A stretch of DNA of 9,380 nucleotides from Frankiaceae bacterium (GTDB lineage Bacteria > Actinomycetota > Actinomycetes > JAFAQI01), in the NCBI GenBank assembly GCA_030840615.1, contig JAVEEE010000427.1, positions 1 through 9,380 on the forward strand, given 5' to 3'. Under the pieces are notes generated by a model, which was given only the letters and a program-made list of their open reading frames with translations, did no database searches and was not told where the DNA came from. Each line of letters opens with the position of its first letter. The stretch's first letter is position 1. Both the position numbers and the translations under genes were made by a program. Positions 1 through 6,835 of this stretch are shown here, piece after piece.

Positions 1-668
1 CTCACCGGCAGGTCAACGCTCACCACCCGGCTGGTCGAGGAGACCGCCGTCACCGCACCACCCGGAGCGACCGCTGCACCGACCTCAACCGCGTGTGCCC
101 CGACCCGCACCGGACCCGCCGCGAACACGACCGCACCGACGTCGACCACGCCGGTCTGCGCGACGCCGAGGTCGTCCTGCCAATCCTTCACCGCCGCCGC
201 CGTGGCCGTGGTGTAGCTCGTGTCGACGGTGAACCCGCTGTAGCCGAGCCGCCGCAGCTCCCGCTCGAGCTGACGCACGTCCGGGCCGTCGACGCCGACC
301 TGCAAGACCCGGTACGCCGGCACCCGACCCCTCATCAGGACGGTCGGGTTGCCGTCGACCGCGAACAGCCGATGGCCGGGTTGCACGACGGCACCTTCGG
401 CGGCGAGCCAGGTCAGCGTGCCGGCTAGCCGCGACGACATGGTCCAACCGTCGGCGTAGCCGAGAGTCCCGTCGACCGAGGTCGTCGCGACCAGGTCTCG
501 CTTCTCGACCGGCGCGGTCGAGGTCGCCGCGGTTGATGCCGCCGGAGTCGCCGACCCGGACTCGGAAGCCAGCGAGACGCCGACGGAAGCTGCCACCGCG
601 ACCAGCACGGCTGCACCGGCGCCGACGACAACCCCGCGCCTCGTTCGCGGTTTCACAGGAGCATTCAC
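1..668 (-). CDS. Peptidoglycan-binding MacA/HlyD-like efflux adaptor, partial (C-terminus beyond left edge)
   Basis: Direct translation gives 222 open codons running off the left edge. The chosen GTG start (666-668) overlaps the TGA of the upstream lipoprotein as GTGA, with a G-rich stretch about 5 bases before it; a second in-frame GTG lies at 654-656. The protein begins with a basic head and one hydrophobic segment (about residues 12-34), then an Ala/Ser/Thr-rich stretch. Residues about 55-110 look like a lipoyl/barrel-sandwich half (G83, G92, G98, then LFAVDG). P117-Y119-R120-V121-L122 precedes a peptidoglycan-binding-1 type domain (about 124-182, with DVRQLERELRRLGY and AVKDWQ). This order is known from actinobacterial adaptors of MacAB-like ABC exporters. 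I infer that it links a membrane transporter to the cell wall, with ATPase and permease genes to the left of the window. The family call is firm; the substrate is unknown. Confidence 0.85.
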   Translation of the reverse strand, partial: MNAPVKPRTRRGVVVGAGAAVLVAVAASVGVSLASESGSATPAASTAATSTAPVEKRDLVATTSVDGTLGYADGWTMSSRLAGTLTWLAAEGAVVQPGHRLFAVDGNPTVLMRGRVPAYRVLQVGVDGPDVRQLERELRRLGYSGFTVDTSYTTATAAAVKDWQDDLGVAQTGVVDVGAVVFAAGPVRVGAHAVEVGAAVAPGGAVTAVSSTSRVVSVDLPV

Positions 669-1273
669 TGCGGCCCCCGGTGCACGGAGAAGCCGCCGTC
701 GCCGCCGAGCAGCGAGCGGCAGGCCTTCAACGCCTTCTGGAACGTCGGGTCGTCCGGGTTGGGCCCTTGCCCGGCGCCGCGCGAGCCGCCGCCCTGCGCC
801 CGGATCCGCACGCCGCCACCCGAGAAGTCCGGATCGGGCATGTCGACGCCGTTGTCGCGCATGCATTTCGCGAACTTCAGGGCGCGCTCCTGCGCTGCTG
901 CGTCGAGCTTGCCAGGGCCCCTGGATCCGCCGAGCTGGGGCATGTACTGCTTGCATGCCTGCTGCGCCTTCTGCACCGTTTGCGGCGAGACCCTGCCCTG
1001 GATCCGGATCGACATCCCGCCGCCGCTCCCGACCTGAGGGTCGGGCATGTCGACGCCGTGCGCGCGCATGCACTCGGCGAACTTCAACCCGGCCTGCTCA
1101 GCACTGAGCGACGGCGTAGCCGACGCCGTCGGCGCAGCCGTCCCGCCGGCGGTTGCGATGCCGGTGTCGCCGGCGGCATCGCCGCCGCACCCGGAGAGCG
1201 CGAACACACCCGCCAAGGCCAGCACGCCGCTGACCGCCGACCCCGAACGCCCGAGCGTTCTGTTTCGTCTCAT
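665..1273 (-). CDS. Lipoprotein with duplicated Cys/MPDP module
   Basis: The product has 202 residues. The ATG at 1271-1273 is preceded by GAGGAG at a good distance. A basic head and hydrophobic stretch lead to a lipobox L26-S27-G28-C29, so the mature protein should be lipid-anchored at C29 on the outer face of the membrane. After an Ala/Thr/Ser linker come two copies of one module 69 residues apart: LKFAECMRAHGVDMPDP (63-79) and LKFAKCMRDNGVDMPDP (132-148). Each is followed by a Gly-rich patch, an alternating basic strand (SIRIQG, VRIRAQG) and a second cysteine (C107, C185). One C68-C107 and one C137-C185 disulfide would fit. I recognise the module as common in actinobacterial lipoproteins, but no function is known to me. 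The overlap with the adaptor gene suggests an accessory part of the same exporter. No other assignment is supported. Confidence 0.88.
   Translation of the reverse strand: MRRNRTLGRSGSAVSGVLALAGVFALSGCGGDAAGDTGIATAGGTAAPTASATPSLSAEQAGLKFAECMRAHGVDMPDPQVGSGGGMSIRIQGRVSPQTVQKAQQACKQYMPQLGGSRGPGKLDAAAQERALKFAKCMRDNGVDMPDPDFSGGGVRIRAQGGGSRGAGQGPNPDDPTFQKALKACRSLLGGDGGFSVHRGPQ
834..1087. repeat. Imperfect direct repeat encoding the two MPDP modules
   Basis: Bases 834-880 and 1041-1087 match at 40 of 47 positions, including an unbroken run of 19. The spacing is 207 bases, a multiple of three. They are the DNA trace of the internal duplication in the lipoprotein, not a mobile repeat. The surviving nucleotide identity suggests selection on the motif, or a duplication that is not very old. 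Confidence 0.75.
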
Positions 1274-1320
1274 CTGCCGCTCCTCGATTGCTGCGAAGCG
1301 ACAGCGCACCAGGTCGGCGG

Positions 1321-1358
1321 TAAGACCGGCGTCAGCGCGAAACCTGACGGTGGTCTTA
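1321..1358. promoter_or_regulatory. 38-base interrupted dyad, candidate operator
   Basis: The outer arms TAAGACC (1321-1327) and GGTCTTA (1352-1358) and the inner arms CGTCAG (1330-1335) and CTGACG (1344-1349) are perfect reverse complements. Two unmatched bases separate the arms on each side, and the centre is CGCGAAAC. The dyad lies 92 bases before the response-regulator start and 47 bases before the lipoprotein start, in the only space where promoters of both divergent operons can sit. It is richer in A and T than its surroundings. I infer a binding site for a dimeric regulator, most simply the neighbouring response regulator. In RNA it could also form a stem-loop, but no T-run follows. 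Confidence 0.6.
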
Positions 1359-1450
1359 AGCCGGACACGGGAGGCTTCGGCTGCCGTTCCGGCGCGCCGT
1401 GCCGGATCCGCGCCAGTCGGCGGGCGTGCCGGCAGGAGCAGGAGGTTCCG

Positions 1451-2107
1451 ATGCGCGTGCTTGTGGTCGAGGACGAGCCGATGCTCGCCGACACGATCGC
1501 CACCGGGCTCCGCCGCGAGGCCATGGCCGTCGACGTCGCGTACGACGGGCACGGCGCGTTGGAACGGACAAGCCTCAATGACTACGACGTCGTCGTCCTC
1601 GACCGGGACCTGCCCGGCGTGCACGGCGACGAGATCTGCCGTGAGATCGTGCGCAGTGCCGCGTTGACGCGCGTGCTCATGCTGACCGCCGCCGGCGCCG
1701 TCGACGATCGCGTGAACGGACTGTCGATCGGCGCCGACGACTACCTCGGCAAGCCGTTTGCATTCGCCGAGCTCGTCGCGCGGATCCGTGCCCTCGGCCG
1801 GCGCACCGCGCCAGCGCTGCCACCGGTCCTCGAACGAGGTCCGTTGCGCCTTGACGTCGCGCGACGGCAGGCGTTTCGCGACGGGCAGTACATCAACCTC
1901 GCACGCAAGGAGATCGCGGTCCTCGAGCAGCTGCTGCGTGCCGACGGGGCCGTGGTGAGTGCCGAGCGGCTGCTGGAAAAGGTCTGGGACGAGCACGCCG
2001 ACCCGTTCACCAACGTCGTACGCGTCACCGTCATGACGTTGCGACGCAAACTCGGTGTTCCCGCGGTCGTGCTCACCGTGCCGGGCGCCGGCTATCGCAT
2101 CCCATGA
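1451..2107 (+). CDS. OmpR/PhoB-family response regulator
   Basis: The product has 218 residues, the usual length for this family. The start is fixed by AGGAGG at 1440-1445, five bases before the ATG. The receiver domain (about 2-112) has the acidic pair E7-D8, phosphoacceptor D51 in VVVLDRDLPG, T79 and K101 in GKPF, so all key residues are present. The C-terminal winged-helix DNA-binding domain (about 125-218) ends in the typical VPGAGYRIP. It should be phosphorylated by the kinase encoded next to it (ATGA overlap) and then bind promoters. The closest candidate targets are its own operon and the divergent lipoprotein/adaptor operon. A longer in-frame extension upstream is open only because it runs opposite the lipoprotein gene, and it has no ribosome site. 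Confidence 0.95.
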   Translation: MRVLVVEDEPMLADTIATGLRREAMAVDVAYDGHGALERTSLNDYDVVVLDRDLPGVHGDEICREIVRSAALTRVLMLTAAGAVDDRVNGLSIGADDYLGKPFAFAELVARIRALGRRTAPALPPVLERGPLRLDVARRQAFRDGQYINLARKEIAVLEQLLRADGAVVSAERLLEKVWDEHADPFTNVVRVTVMTLRRKLGVPAVVLTVPGAGYRIP

Positions 2108-3318
2108 AGAGACTCGTCGATGCGCTGAAGAAGCCGACATTGCGCGTGCGCCTGACGATGATGTACGGCGCGACCTTCCTCGCCGCGGGCGTGCTGCTCG
2201 TCGCGGTCATGTACCTGCTCGTCCGCGACCGGCTCGGCGAGCCCGGGAGCGCGCGGCAGGTCTTCATCTCGGGAAGGTTCGCGGGCTCCGCAGACGTCGG
2301 GACGAGCGCGGCGGGGCAGCCGCCGGGCTCGGGGCCGTTAACCGTCGACGGCCGCACGCTCGAGCGCGTCACGGCCGGAGTTCAGAACTATTTCGACGCG
2401 ACGATGAGCTCGTTGCTATGGCGGTCGTCGGTGGTGCTCGCGATGGCTGCCGTCGTCGCGATCGGACTGGGCTGGCTCATGGCCGGCCGCGCGCTGCGAC
2501 CGCTGCATCAGGTCACCGACACGGCGCGGCGGGTCTCCGACCGCGGACTGCACGAACGCATCGCGATGCAAGGCCCGGACGACGAGATCAAGGAGCTGGC
2601 CGACACCTTCGACGCGATGCTGGAGCGGCTCGACCGCGCGTTCGACGGGCAACGCCGGTTCGTGGGCAACGCATCGCACGAGCTCCGTACTCCCCTTGCC
2701 ATCCAACGGACGTTGCTGGAGGTCTCGGCCACGGATCCGGATGCCGGCGAGGAGGTCCGGCGACTGGCGCGGCCGCTGCTCGTGACCAACGAGCGCAGCG
2801 AGCGACTGATCGACGGGCTGCTGCTCCTGGCGCACAGCGAGCAGGAGCTGCATGTCCGGGAAAGGGTCGACCTCGCCGAGGTCGTGGACGACGTCGTCCT
2901 GGTCGTCACGCCGGACGCAGCGGCCCGCGACATCGCGATCCGGGCGCAGACGTCACATGCCACCGTCGACGGCGAGCCGGTGTTGCTCGAGCACCTCGTC
3001 ATGAACATCTGCCAGAACGCCGTCCGGCACAACATCGACGGCGGAAGCATCAACGTCACCTGCCGGGCGCACGACGACGACGTGGTCCTCACCGTGGCGA
3101 ACACGGGAGCGGAAATCGCCGTACGCGACGTCGGCGTGCTGTTCGAGCCATTCCGGCGGGGACGAGACCGGGTCAACGGCGAGCGCGGGAGCGGTCTCGG
3201 CTTGTCGATCGTGCGGGCCGTCGCCTACGCCCACGGCGGCCGGGTGACCGCTTCGGCCCGGCCCGGCGGTGGGCTCATCGTCGAGGTCCGGCTTCCGGCC
3301 CGAGGGAGTCGCGGCTGA
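2104..3318 (+). CDS. Membrane sensor histidine kinase
   Basis: The product has 404 residues. The ATG overlaps the response-regulator stop (ATGA), so translation is probably coupled; no strong ribosome site is visible. Transmembrane segments lie at about 18-40 and 105-127 and flank an outside loop of about 60 residues rich in Gly, Ser and Pro. A HAMP linker (about 127-178) leads to the dimerisation/phosphoacceptor helix with H192 in NASHELRTP. The ATP-binding domain has an N-box around N305 (MNICQNAVRHN), a G1 region VANTG (331-335), an F-box LFEPFRRG and a G2 box RGSGLGLSIV (361-370). The G1 region has N333 where many kinases have Asp. From memory this variant is frequent in actinobacterial kinases of this type, so I expect an active enzyme. 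The stimulus is unknown; the short loop suggests an envelope signal. Confidence 0.94.
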   Translation: MKRLVDALKKPTLRVRLTMMYGATFLAAGVLLVAVMYLLVRDRLGEPGSARQVFISGRFAGSADVGTSAAGQPPGSGPLTVDGRTLERVTAGVQNYFDATMSSLLWRSSVVLAMAAVVAIGLGWLMAGRALRPLHQVTDTARRVSDRGLHERIAMQGPDDEIKELADTFDAMLERLDRAFDGQRRFVGNASHELRTPLAIQRTLLEVSATDPDAGEEVRRLARPLLVTNERSERLIDGLLLLAHSEQELHVRERVDLAEVVDDVVLVVTPDAAARDIAIRAQTSHATVDGEPVLLEHLVMNICQNAVRHNIDGGSINVTCRAHDDDVVLTVANTGAEIAVRDVGVLFEPFRRGRDRVNGERGSGLGLSIVRAVAYAHGGRVTASARPGGGLIVEVRLPARGSRG

Positions 3319-3330
3319 CGAAGAGCCGCG
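3310..3330 (+). terminator. Stem-loop at the end of the kinase gene, possible terminator
   Basis: CGCGGCT (3310-3316) and AGCCGCG (3324-3330) form a perfect 7-base GC-rich stem with a 7-base loop that includes the kinase stop codon. No T-run follows, so it would be a U-less terminator of the kind proposed for actinobacteria, or only an mRNA-stabilising structure. It separates the kinase from the next gene. Confidence 0.35.
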
Positions 3331-3359
3331 CCACAACGGCAAGCTGGGCGAGGCAGGAA

Positions 3360-3371
3360 TCAGACGTCTGA
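3360..3371. promoter_or_regulatory. 12-base perfect palindrome upstream of the secreted-protein gene
   Basis: TCAGACGTCTGA is a perfect palindrome 39 bases before the ATG at 3411, in the 92-base gap after the kinase. It overlaps CTGACG (3368-3373), the inner half-arm of the dyad at 1321-1358. It could be an operator for the following gene, but palindromes around GACGTC occur easily by chance in such GC-rich DNA. I found no convincing -35/-10 pair here. Confidence 0.3.
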
Positions 3372-3410
3372 CGACGAAGGCTTCGGGGACGTCACCCCAG
3401 AGGAGTTTTC

Positions 3411-6170
3411 ATGTCCCGCCACCTTGCCCTGCCCCGCCGCCTGCGTGCGGTGGTGGCCCTCGGCGCTGCCGCGGCCTGCATCACCCCGGCCGTCGCCGCC
3501 CTGCCCGGGTCGGGTGCCGCCGCGGCGACCGGCTCCTCGATCACAGTCCCGACCTCCGTGGGCAAGACGGCGACCACGTCCTGGACCGGCACCATCCCAC
3601 CCGGCGCCAACGCCAACAGCGACTGCAGCGGCCAGCAGCTCGTCGACGAGCACAAGTTCACCGTCAAGGTGCCCAAGGGCACCTATGGTCTCGTCGTCGC
3701 GAACATGTCGGTCACGATCAGCTGGACGCCCGCCGCCACCGGTGACACCGCTGACGAGATCCTCACGCTGATGGGGCCGGACGGAAAGACCATCGGCTCG
3801 AGCGACGGTGGCAACCCGCAGGAGCAGGTGGCGCTCACCAACCCGAAGCCGGGCACCTACACCGCGCTCGCCTGTGGCTTCGCCAACGCCGCTCCCCAGG
3901 GCTACAAGGGTGTGGTCGCGATCGCAACGTCGCGGATCGTCCCGGCCCCGCCCAACGGCGACACCCACGGACTGCAGTTCTCCGCGACCGTCCCGGCCGA
4001 CCCGCAGCGCGACGAGGGCGAGCCTGCGATCACGACCGACGGCGCGGGCAACATGTACACCTGCGGCCCGACCGGCTTCAGCCAGATGAACGACTACGCG
4101 CAGGTCTCCACCGACGGCGGTGACCAGTTCCACCTGGTCGGCACACCGCCGCGCGGCCAGATCGGTCACGCCCAGGCCGGCGGCGACTGCGCACTCGCGA
4201 CCGCGAAGACGAAGAACGCCAAGGGTCACTACCAGCTGGCCTACGCGGGCCTCGGGCCGTTGACCGGGTTCAGCACCGCGACCTCCGACGACACGGGCCG
4301 CACGCTGGTCGGGTCACCGGACAGCGAGTCGATCCCGGCGGTCGACCGTCAGTGGATCGCCTTCTCCAACGCGAAGACCTCTTTCCTCAACTACAACCAC
4401 AGCGCGCTCGGCCAGGTCGTGCAGAAGTCGACCGACGGCGGCCTCACCTATGCGCCGCCGGTCACCGCTGCGACCGACGGTGGCCGCATCGGTCAGATCC
4501 GCGCCATCCCGGCGTCGATCACCGGCACCAAGCCCTACATCTACTTCCCGTACGACGCCGGCACGCTGGTCAAGATCGCGCTGTCCAAGGACGGCGGCGA
4601 CACCTGGTCGCAGTGCGTCGCGGTGGACGCGAAGGCCCCGCCGGTCGCCGGCTTCGTCTCCGCTGACAACGACCGCCAGGGCAACGTCTACGTCGCCTAC
4701 GCCGAAAAGGGCGGCGGCCGAGACACCTACCTCGTGTCGGCGAAGTTCCGCAACTTCAAGCACTGCGACGGCCCCAACGACCCGGACAGCTCGGCGAAGA
4801 ACACGAAGAACCCAGGCTTCACCAAGAAGGTCCGGATGAACCGCCGCCCGATCGAGACGACGGTCATGCCGTGGGTCACCGCGAGCGGCAAGCCGGGCCG
4901 GGCAGCGGTCGCGTTCTACGGCTCCAGGCGCATCGGCGACCCGGACAACGGCAGCTTCCACACGTCCTGGAACGTGTATGTCAGCCAGACTCTCAACGCG
5001 TTCGACCGCCACCCGGGGGTCGGGATGGTGCAAGCCAGCACCCACCCGTTCCACTACGACTCGATCTGCCTCAACGGTCTCGGCTGTGACGTCAGCGGCG
5101 GCGACCGGTCGCTCGTCGACTACTTCACGATGGACTACGACCGCAAGCGCGGCGGCCTCGTCATCGTCTACAGCCAAGCCAACAAGCGACCCGGCGACCC
5201 CGAGGGCGTCATCGCCATCCCGGCGGTCGTGACCCAGATCGCCGGCCCGAGCAACGGCGGCGGCAGCGTGCTGCGGCGCGGCCACAAGCCGCTGAGGCAG
5301 AGCTCGTCCGACCCGCGCGGCGACGCGATCAGCCGCTACTCGGTCACCAACATCGGTGTCGACGTTCGCGACGCCGGCAGCGTGAAGGTCTCGGCGCTCG
5401 ACCTCGTCGACCGCAACGGTCACCGCGCCGTGACGATAGGCAAGCGCAAGGGCGGCGGCTTCACCGTCACGATGCGCTACCAGGATCTGTCGAAGGCCGC
5501 ACTGGCAAAGGCACTGAACGCCACCTCGGACAACCAGCCGGGCTCACTCGTCTACCTTTTCCGCTTCTTCAGCGGCTACCGGCCCGTCGCCGCCGTGGCC
5601 AAGTATGACCGCACCAACGGCTTCACGTTCGGGTTCAGCCGGTTCGACGTGCCGCTCAACTGCGGCGGCAGCGCCAGCACGGCCGGCGGTGACGTCAACG
5701 GCAAGTGCGAGACCTACACGGGTGAGGACGCACCGTTGAAGGGTCACGTCGACTCGCAGTCCAACTCGATCACGCTGTCCGTCCCCGCGTCGTACCTGCG
5801 CGGTCTCGGCAGCGGGCTGCGCCACGGCAAGCCCTACCCCGGTCTTGTGAAGGCGACGAAGGGCACCCGGTTCTACGACGGCACGGCGGCGACATTCGTC
5901 AACGACTCGGCGGTGCCGACGCAGCAGACCTGGATGCAGCAGGTCGACAACGCGCCGGCGTTCGACTTCCGGATTCCGGGTGCCACGTCGGCGGGAGCCG
6001 CCGGCATAACGCCTGCCCCGACGTCGAACCGGGACGGAGCGGCGCGGTCGGCCATGGCGCTGGTCGGCTCGGTCGTGGATGCGGCCGCACCGATTGCGAT
6101 GCTGGTCGTGCTGATAGCCGTCGCCGGCTGGGCGCTGCGCCGGCGGCGGACGGCGCCCGCTGTTTCCTAG
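3411..6170 (+). CDS. Secreted, C-terminally membrane-anchored protein with sialidase-like Asp-box repeats
   Basis: The product has 919 residues. AGAGGAG (3399-3405) sits five bases before the ATG. A signal peptide (basic to residue 12, hydrophobic to about 28) probably ends at A29/A30. Residues about 44-185 look like a beta-sandwich of the pre-peptidase C-terminal type (PKPGTYTALACGF). Three Asp-box motifs follow: S233-T-D-G-G-D-Q-F240, S340-T-D-G-G-L-T-Y347 and S392-K-D-G-G-D-T-W399. These mark a BNR/sialidase-like beta-propeller (about 200-620). Residues about 634-865 form a second beta-rich domain with two cysteines. One membrane helix (about 889-909) followed by RRRR anchors the end; there is no LPXTG. 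Asp-boxes are structural, so glycosidase activity is not shown; a binding or adhesion role fits as well. The gene may be expressed on its own, as a stem-loop precedes it. Confidence 0.85.
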   Translation: MSRHLALPRRLRAVVALGAAAACITPAVAALPGSGAAAATGSSITVPTSVGKTATTSWTGTIPPGANANSDCSGQQLVDEHKFTVKVPKGTYGLVVANMSVTISWTPAATGDTADEILTLMGPDGKTIGSSDGGNPQEQVALTNPKPGTYTALACGFANAAPQGYKGVVAIATSRIVPAPPNGDTHGLQFSATVPADPQRDEGEPAITTDGAGNMYTCGPTGFSQMNDYAQVSTDGGDQFHLVGTPPRGQIGHAQAGGDCALATAKTKNAKGHYQLAYAGLGPLTGFSTATSDDTGRTLVGSPDSESIPAVDRQWIAFSNAKTSFLNYNHSALGQVVQKSTDGGLTYAPPVTAATDGGRIGQIRAIPASITGTKPYIYFPYDAGTLVKIALSKDGGDTWSQCVAVDAKAPPVAGFVSADNDRQGNVYVAYAEKGGGRDTYLVSAKFRNFKHCDGPNDPDSSAKNTKNPGFTKKVRMNRRPIETTVMPWVTASGKPGRAAVAFYGSRRIGDPDNGSFHTSWNVYVSQTLNAFDRHPGVGMVQASTHPFHYDSICLNGLGCDVSGGDRSLVDYFTMDYDRKRGGLVIVYSQANKRPGDPEGVIAIPAVVTQIAGPSNGGGSVLRRGHKPLRQSSSDPRGDAISRYSVTNIGVDVRDAGSVKVSALDLVDRNGHRAVTIGKRKGGGFTVTMRYQDLSKAALAKALNATSDNQPGSLVYLFRFFSGYRPVAAVAKYDRTNGFTFGFSRFDVPLNCGGSASTAGGDVNGKCETYTGEDAPLKGHVDSQSNSITLSVPASYLRGLGSGLRHGKPYPGLVKATKGTRFYDGTAATFVNDSAVPTQQTWMQQVDNAPAFDFRIPGATSAGAAGITPAPTSNRDGAARSAMALVGSVVDAAAPIAMLVVLIAVAGWALRRRRTAPAVS

Positions 6171-6784
6171 GGCGTCAGGTCGAACAGACGCAGAGCAACG
6201 CCACGCAACTCCTCCGTCAACGCCGCCCGTGCCTGCGCCGGTCGCAGGTGCTGCGTCGCAACGACGCCGTAGAGCCACAGCCCGAGCTGGCGCACGTTGG
6301 TGCGAAAGTGCGGATGGGCGGCAAGCTCCGACCCCAGCAGCCGCTGGATCGTCTCGACGAAAAGCGCAGCAGCACGCTCGTCACTCGCCCGCAATGCCGC
6401 GCGTAGCTCGGCATCGGACCGGCTCGCCAGCAGCAGCTCGAGGATCGCGACCATCGCAGGCTGTTCCGCCCACGTGAGCATCTGCGCGACGACGGCATCG
6501 ACGCGCGCCGCGGGTGACCGAGCCTCGAGCTCGTCGGTCCGGCTCGACGCGAGCAGCCGCTCCTCCGCCTCCATCGACGCGGCAGCCAGCAGGTCGGCCT
6601 TTGACGGGAAATGCCTCCAGAGCCCGCCGTTGCTGAGCCCCGCCCGGCGCACGATCTCCGGCAGGGACGCACCGGCATAGCCGCGCTCGGCCAGGCACGC
6701 CAGCGTGGCGTCGACCAGCTTCGCCCGGCTCGTCGCCCGCCGCTCGGCCTGCGTCCGCCGCTCCGGCGCCGCTGTTGTCGTCAT
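6167..6784 (-). CDS. TetR-family transcriptional regulator
   Basis: The product has 205 residues, the typical TetR size. GGAGGT lies seven bases before the ATG. The N-terminal helix-turn-helix domain (about 20-66) is canonical, with LVDATLACLAERGYAGASL, then EIVRRAGLSNGGLWRHFPSK and LL. The remaining helical part (about 75-205) is the ligand/dimer domain, which does not reveal the ligand. The gene is divergent from the lipoprotein/protease operon with 51 bases between the start codons, and an inverted repeat lies in that gap. This is the classic layout for a repressor controlling itself and its neighbour. At its 3' end its stop shares four bases with the stop of the convergent secreted-protein gene. 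The family is certain; target and effector are inferred or unknown. Confidence 0.95.
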   Translation of the reverse strand: MTTTAAPERRTQAERRATSRAKLVDATLACLAERGYAGASLPEIVRRAGLSNGGLWRHFPSKADLLAAASMEAEERLLASSRTDELEARSPAARVDAVVAQMLTWAEQPAMVAILELLLASRSDAELRAALRASDERAAALFVETIQRLLGSELAAHPHFRTNVRQLGLWLYGVVATQHLRPAQARAALTEELRGVALRLFDLTP

Positions 6785-6798
6785 CCGCCTGACCTCCG

Positions 6799-6828
6799 TT
6801 GACTTAGAGGGAAGCCTACCTCTAACGT
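6799..6828 (+). promoter_or_regulatory. Promoter of the lipoprotein/protease operon, probably leaderless
   Basis: TTGACT (6799-6804) is close to the -35 consensus. After 18 bases comes TAACGT (6823-6828), which fits the actinobacterial -10 pattern TANNNT. Transcription should start about seven bases later, at or next to G6836, the first base of the GTG start codon. No Shine-Dalgarno sequence lies before that GTG, which agrees with a leaderless mRNA. Confidence 0.6.
6804..6825. promoter_or_regulatory. 22-base inverted repeat, probable TetR operator
   Basis: TTAGAGG (6804-6810) and CCTCTAA (6819-6825) are perfect reverse complements around GAAGCCTA. Just outside, GAC (6801-6803) and GTC (6827-6829) extend the symmetry with a one-base offset. 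Size and place match known TetR operators. It covers the spacer and touches both elements of the rightward promoter, and also covers a possible leftward -10 (TAGGCT read on the minus strand, 6818-6813). Binding would therefore block both genes. Confidence 0.75.
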
Positions 6829-6835
6829 CGCCCAG

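Noticed and set aside
662..664. Minus-strand ATG as start of the adaptor gene
   Set aside because: It reads ATG CTC CTG TGA and stops at once; the adaptor frame has only GTG starts here.
533..1450. Long in-frame extension upstream of the response regulator
   Set aside because: It runs opposite the well-supported lipoprotein gene, has an Arg-rich product with no family pattern, and the AGGAGG at 1440-1445 fixes the start at 1451.
1274..1450. Sigma-70 type promoters for the response-regulator and lipoprotein operons
   Set aside because: I found no -35/-10 pair with acceptable spacing on either strand, although promoters must lie here.
1274..2140. Minus-strand extension upstream of the lipoprotein start
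   Set aside because: It lies opposite the response regulator. The signal peptide with lipobox and the GAGGAG site show that translation starts at 1273.
2055..3371. 438-codon open frame overlapping the kinase gene
   Set aside because: Arg/Gly/Ala-rich product typical of an out-of-frame reading in GC-rich DNA. The kinase frame carries all expected motifs.
3360..5423. Two long minus-strand frames (3360-4229, 4314-5423) opposite the secreted-protein gene
   Set aside because: They mirror the codon periodicity of the plus-strand gene, have Val/Ala/Arg/Asp-rich products without motifs, and lack convincing ribosome sites.
6130..6158. GGGCGC/GCGCCC inverted repeat as terminator of the secreted-protein gene
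   Set aside because: It lies inside the coding region with a 17-base loop and no T-run; such GC stems are common in this DNA.
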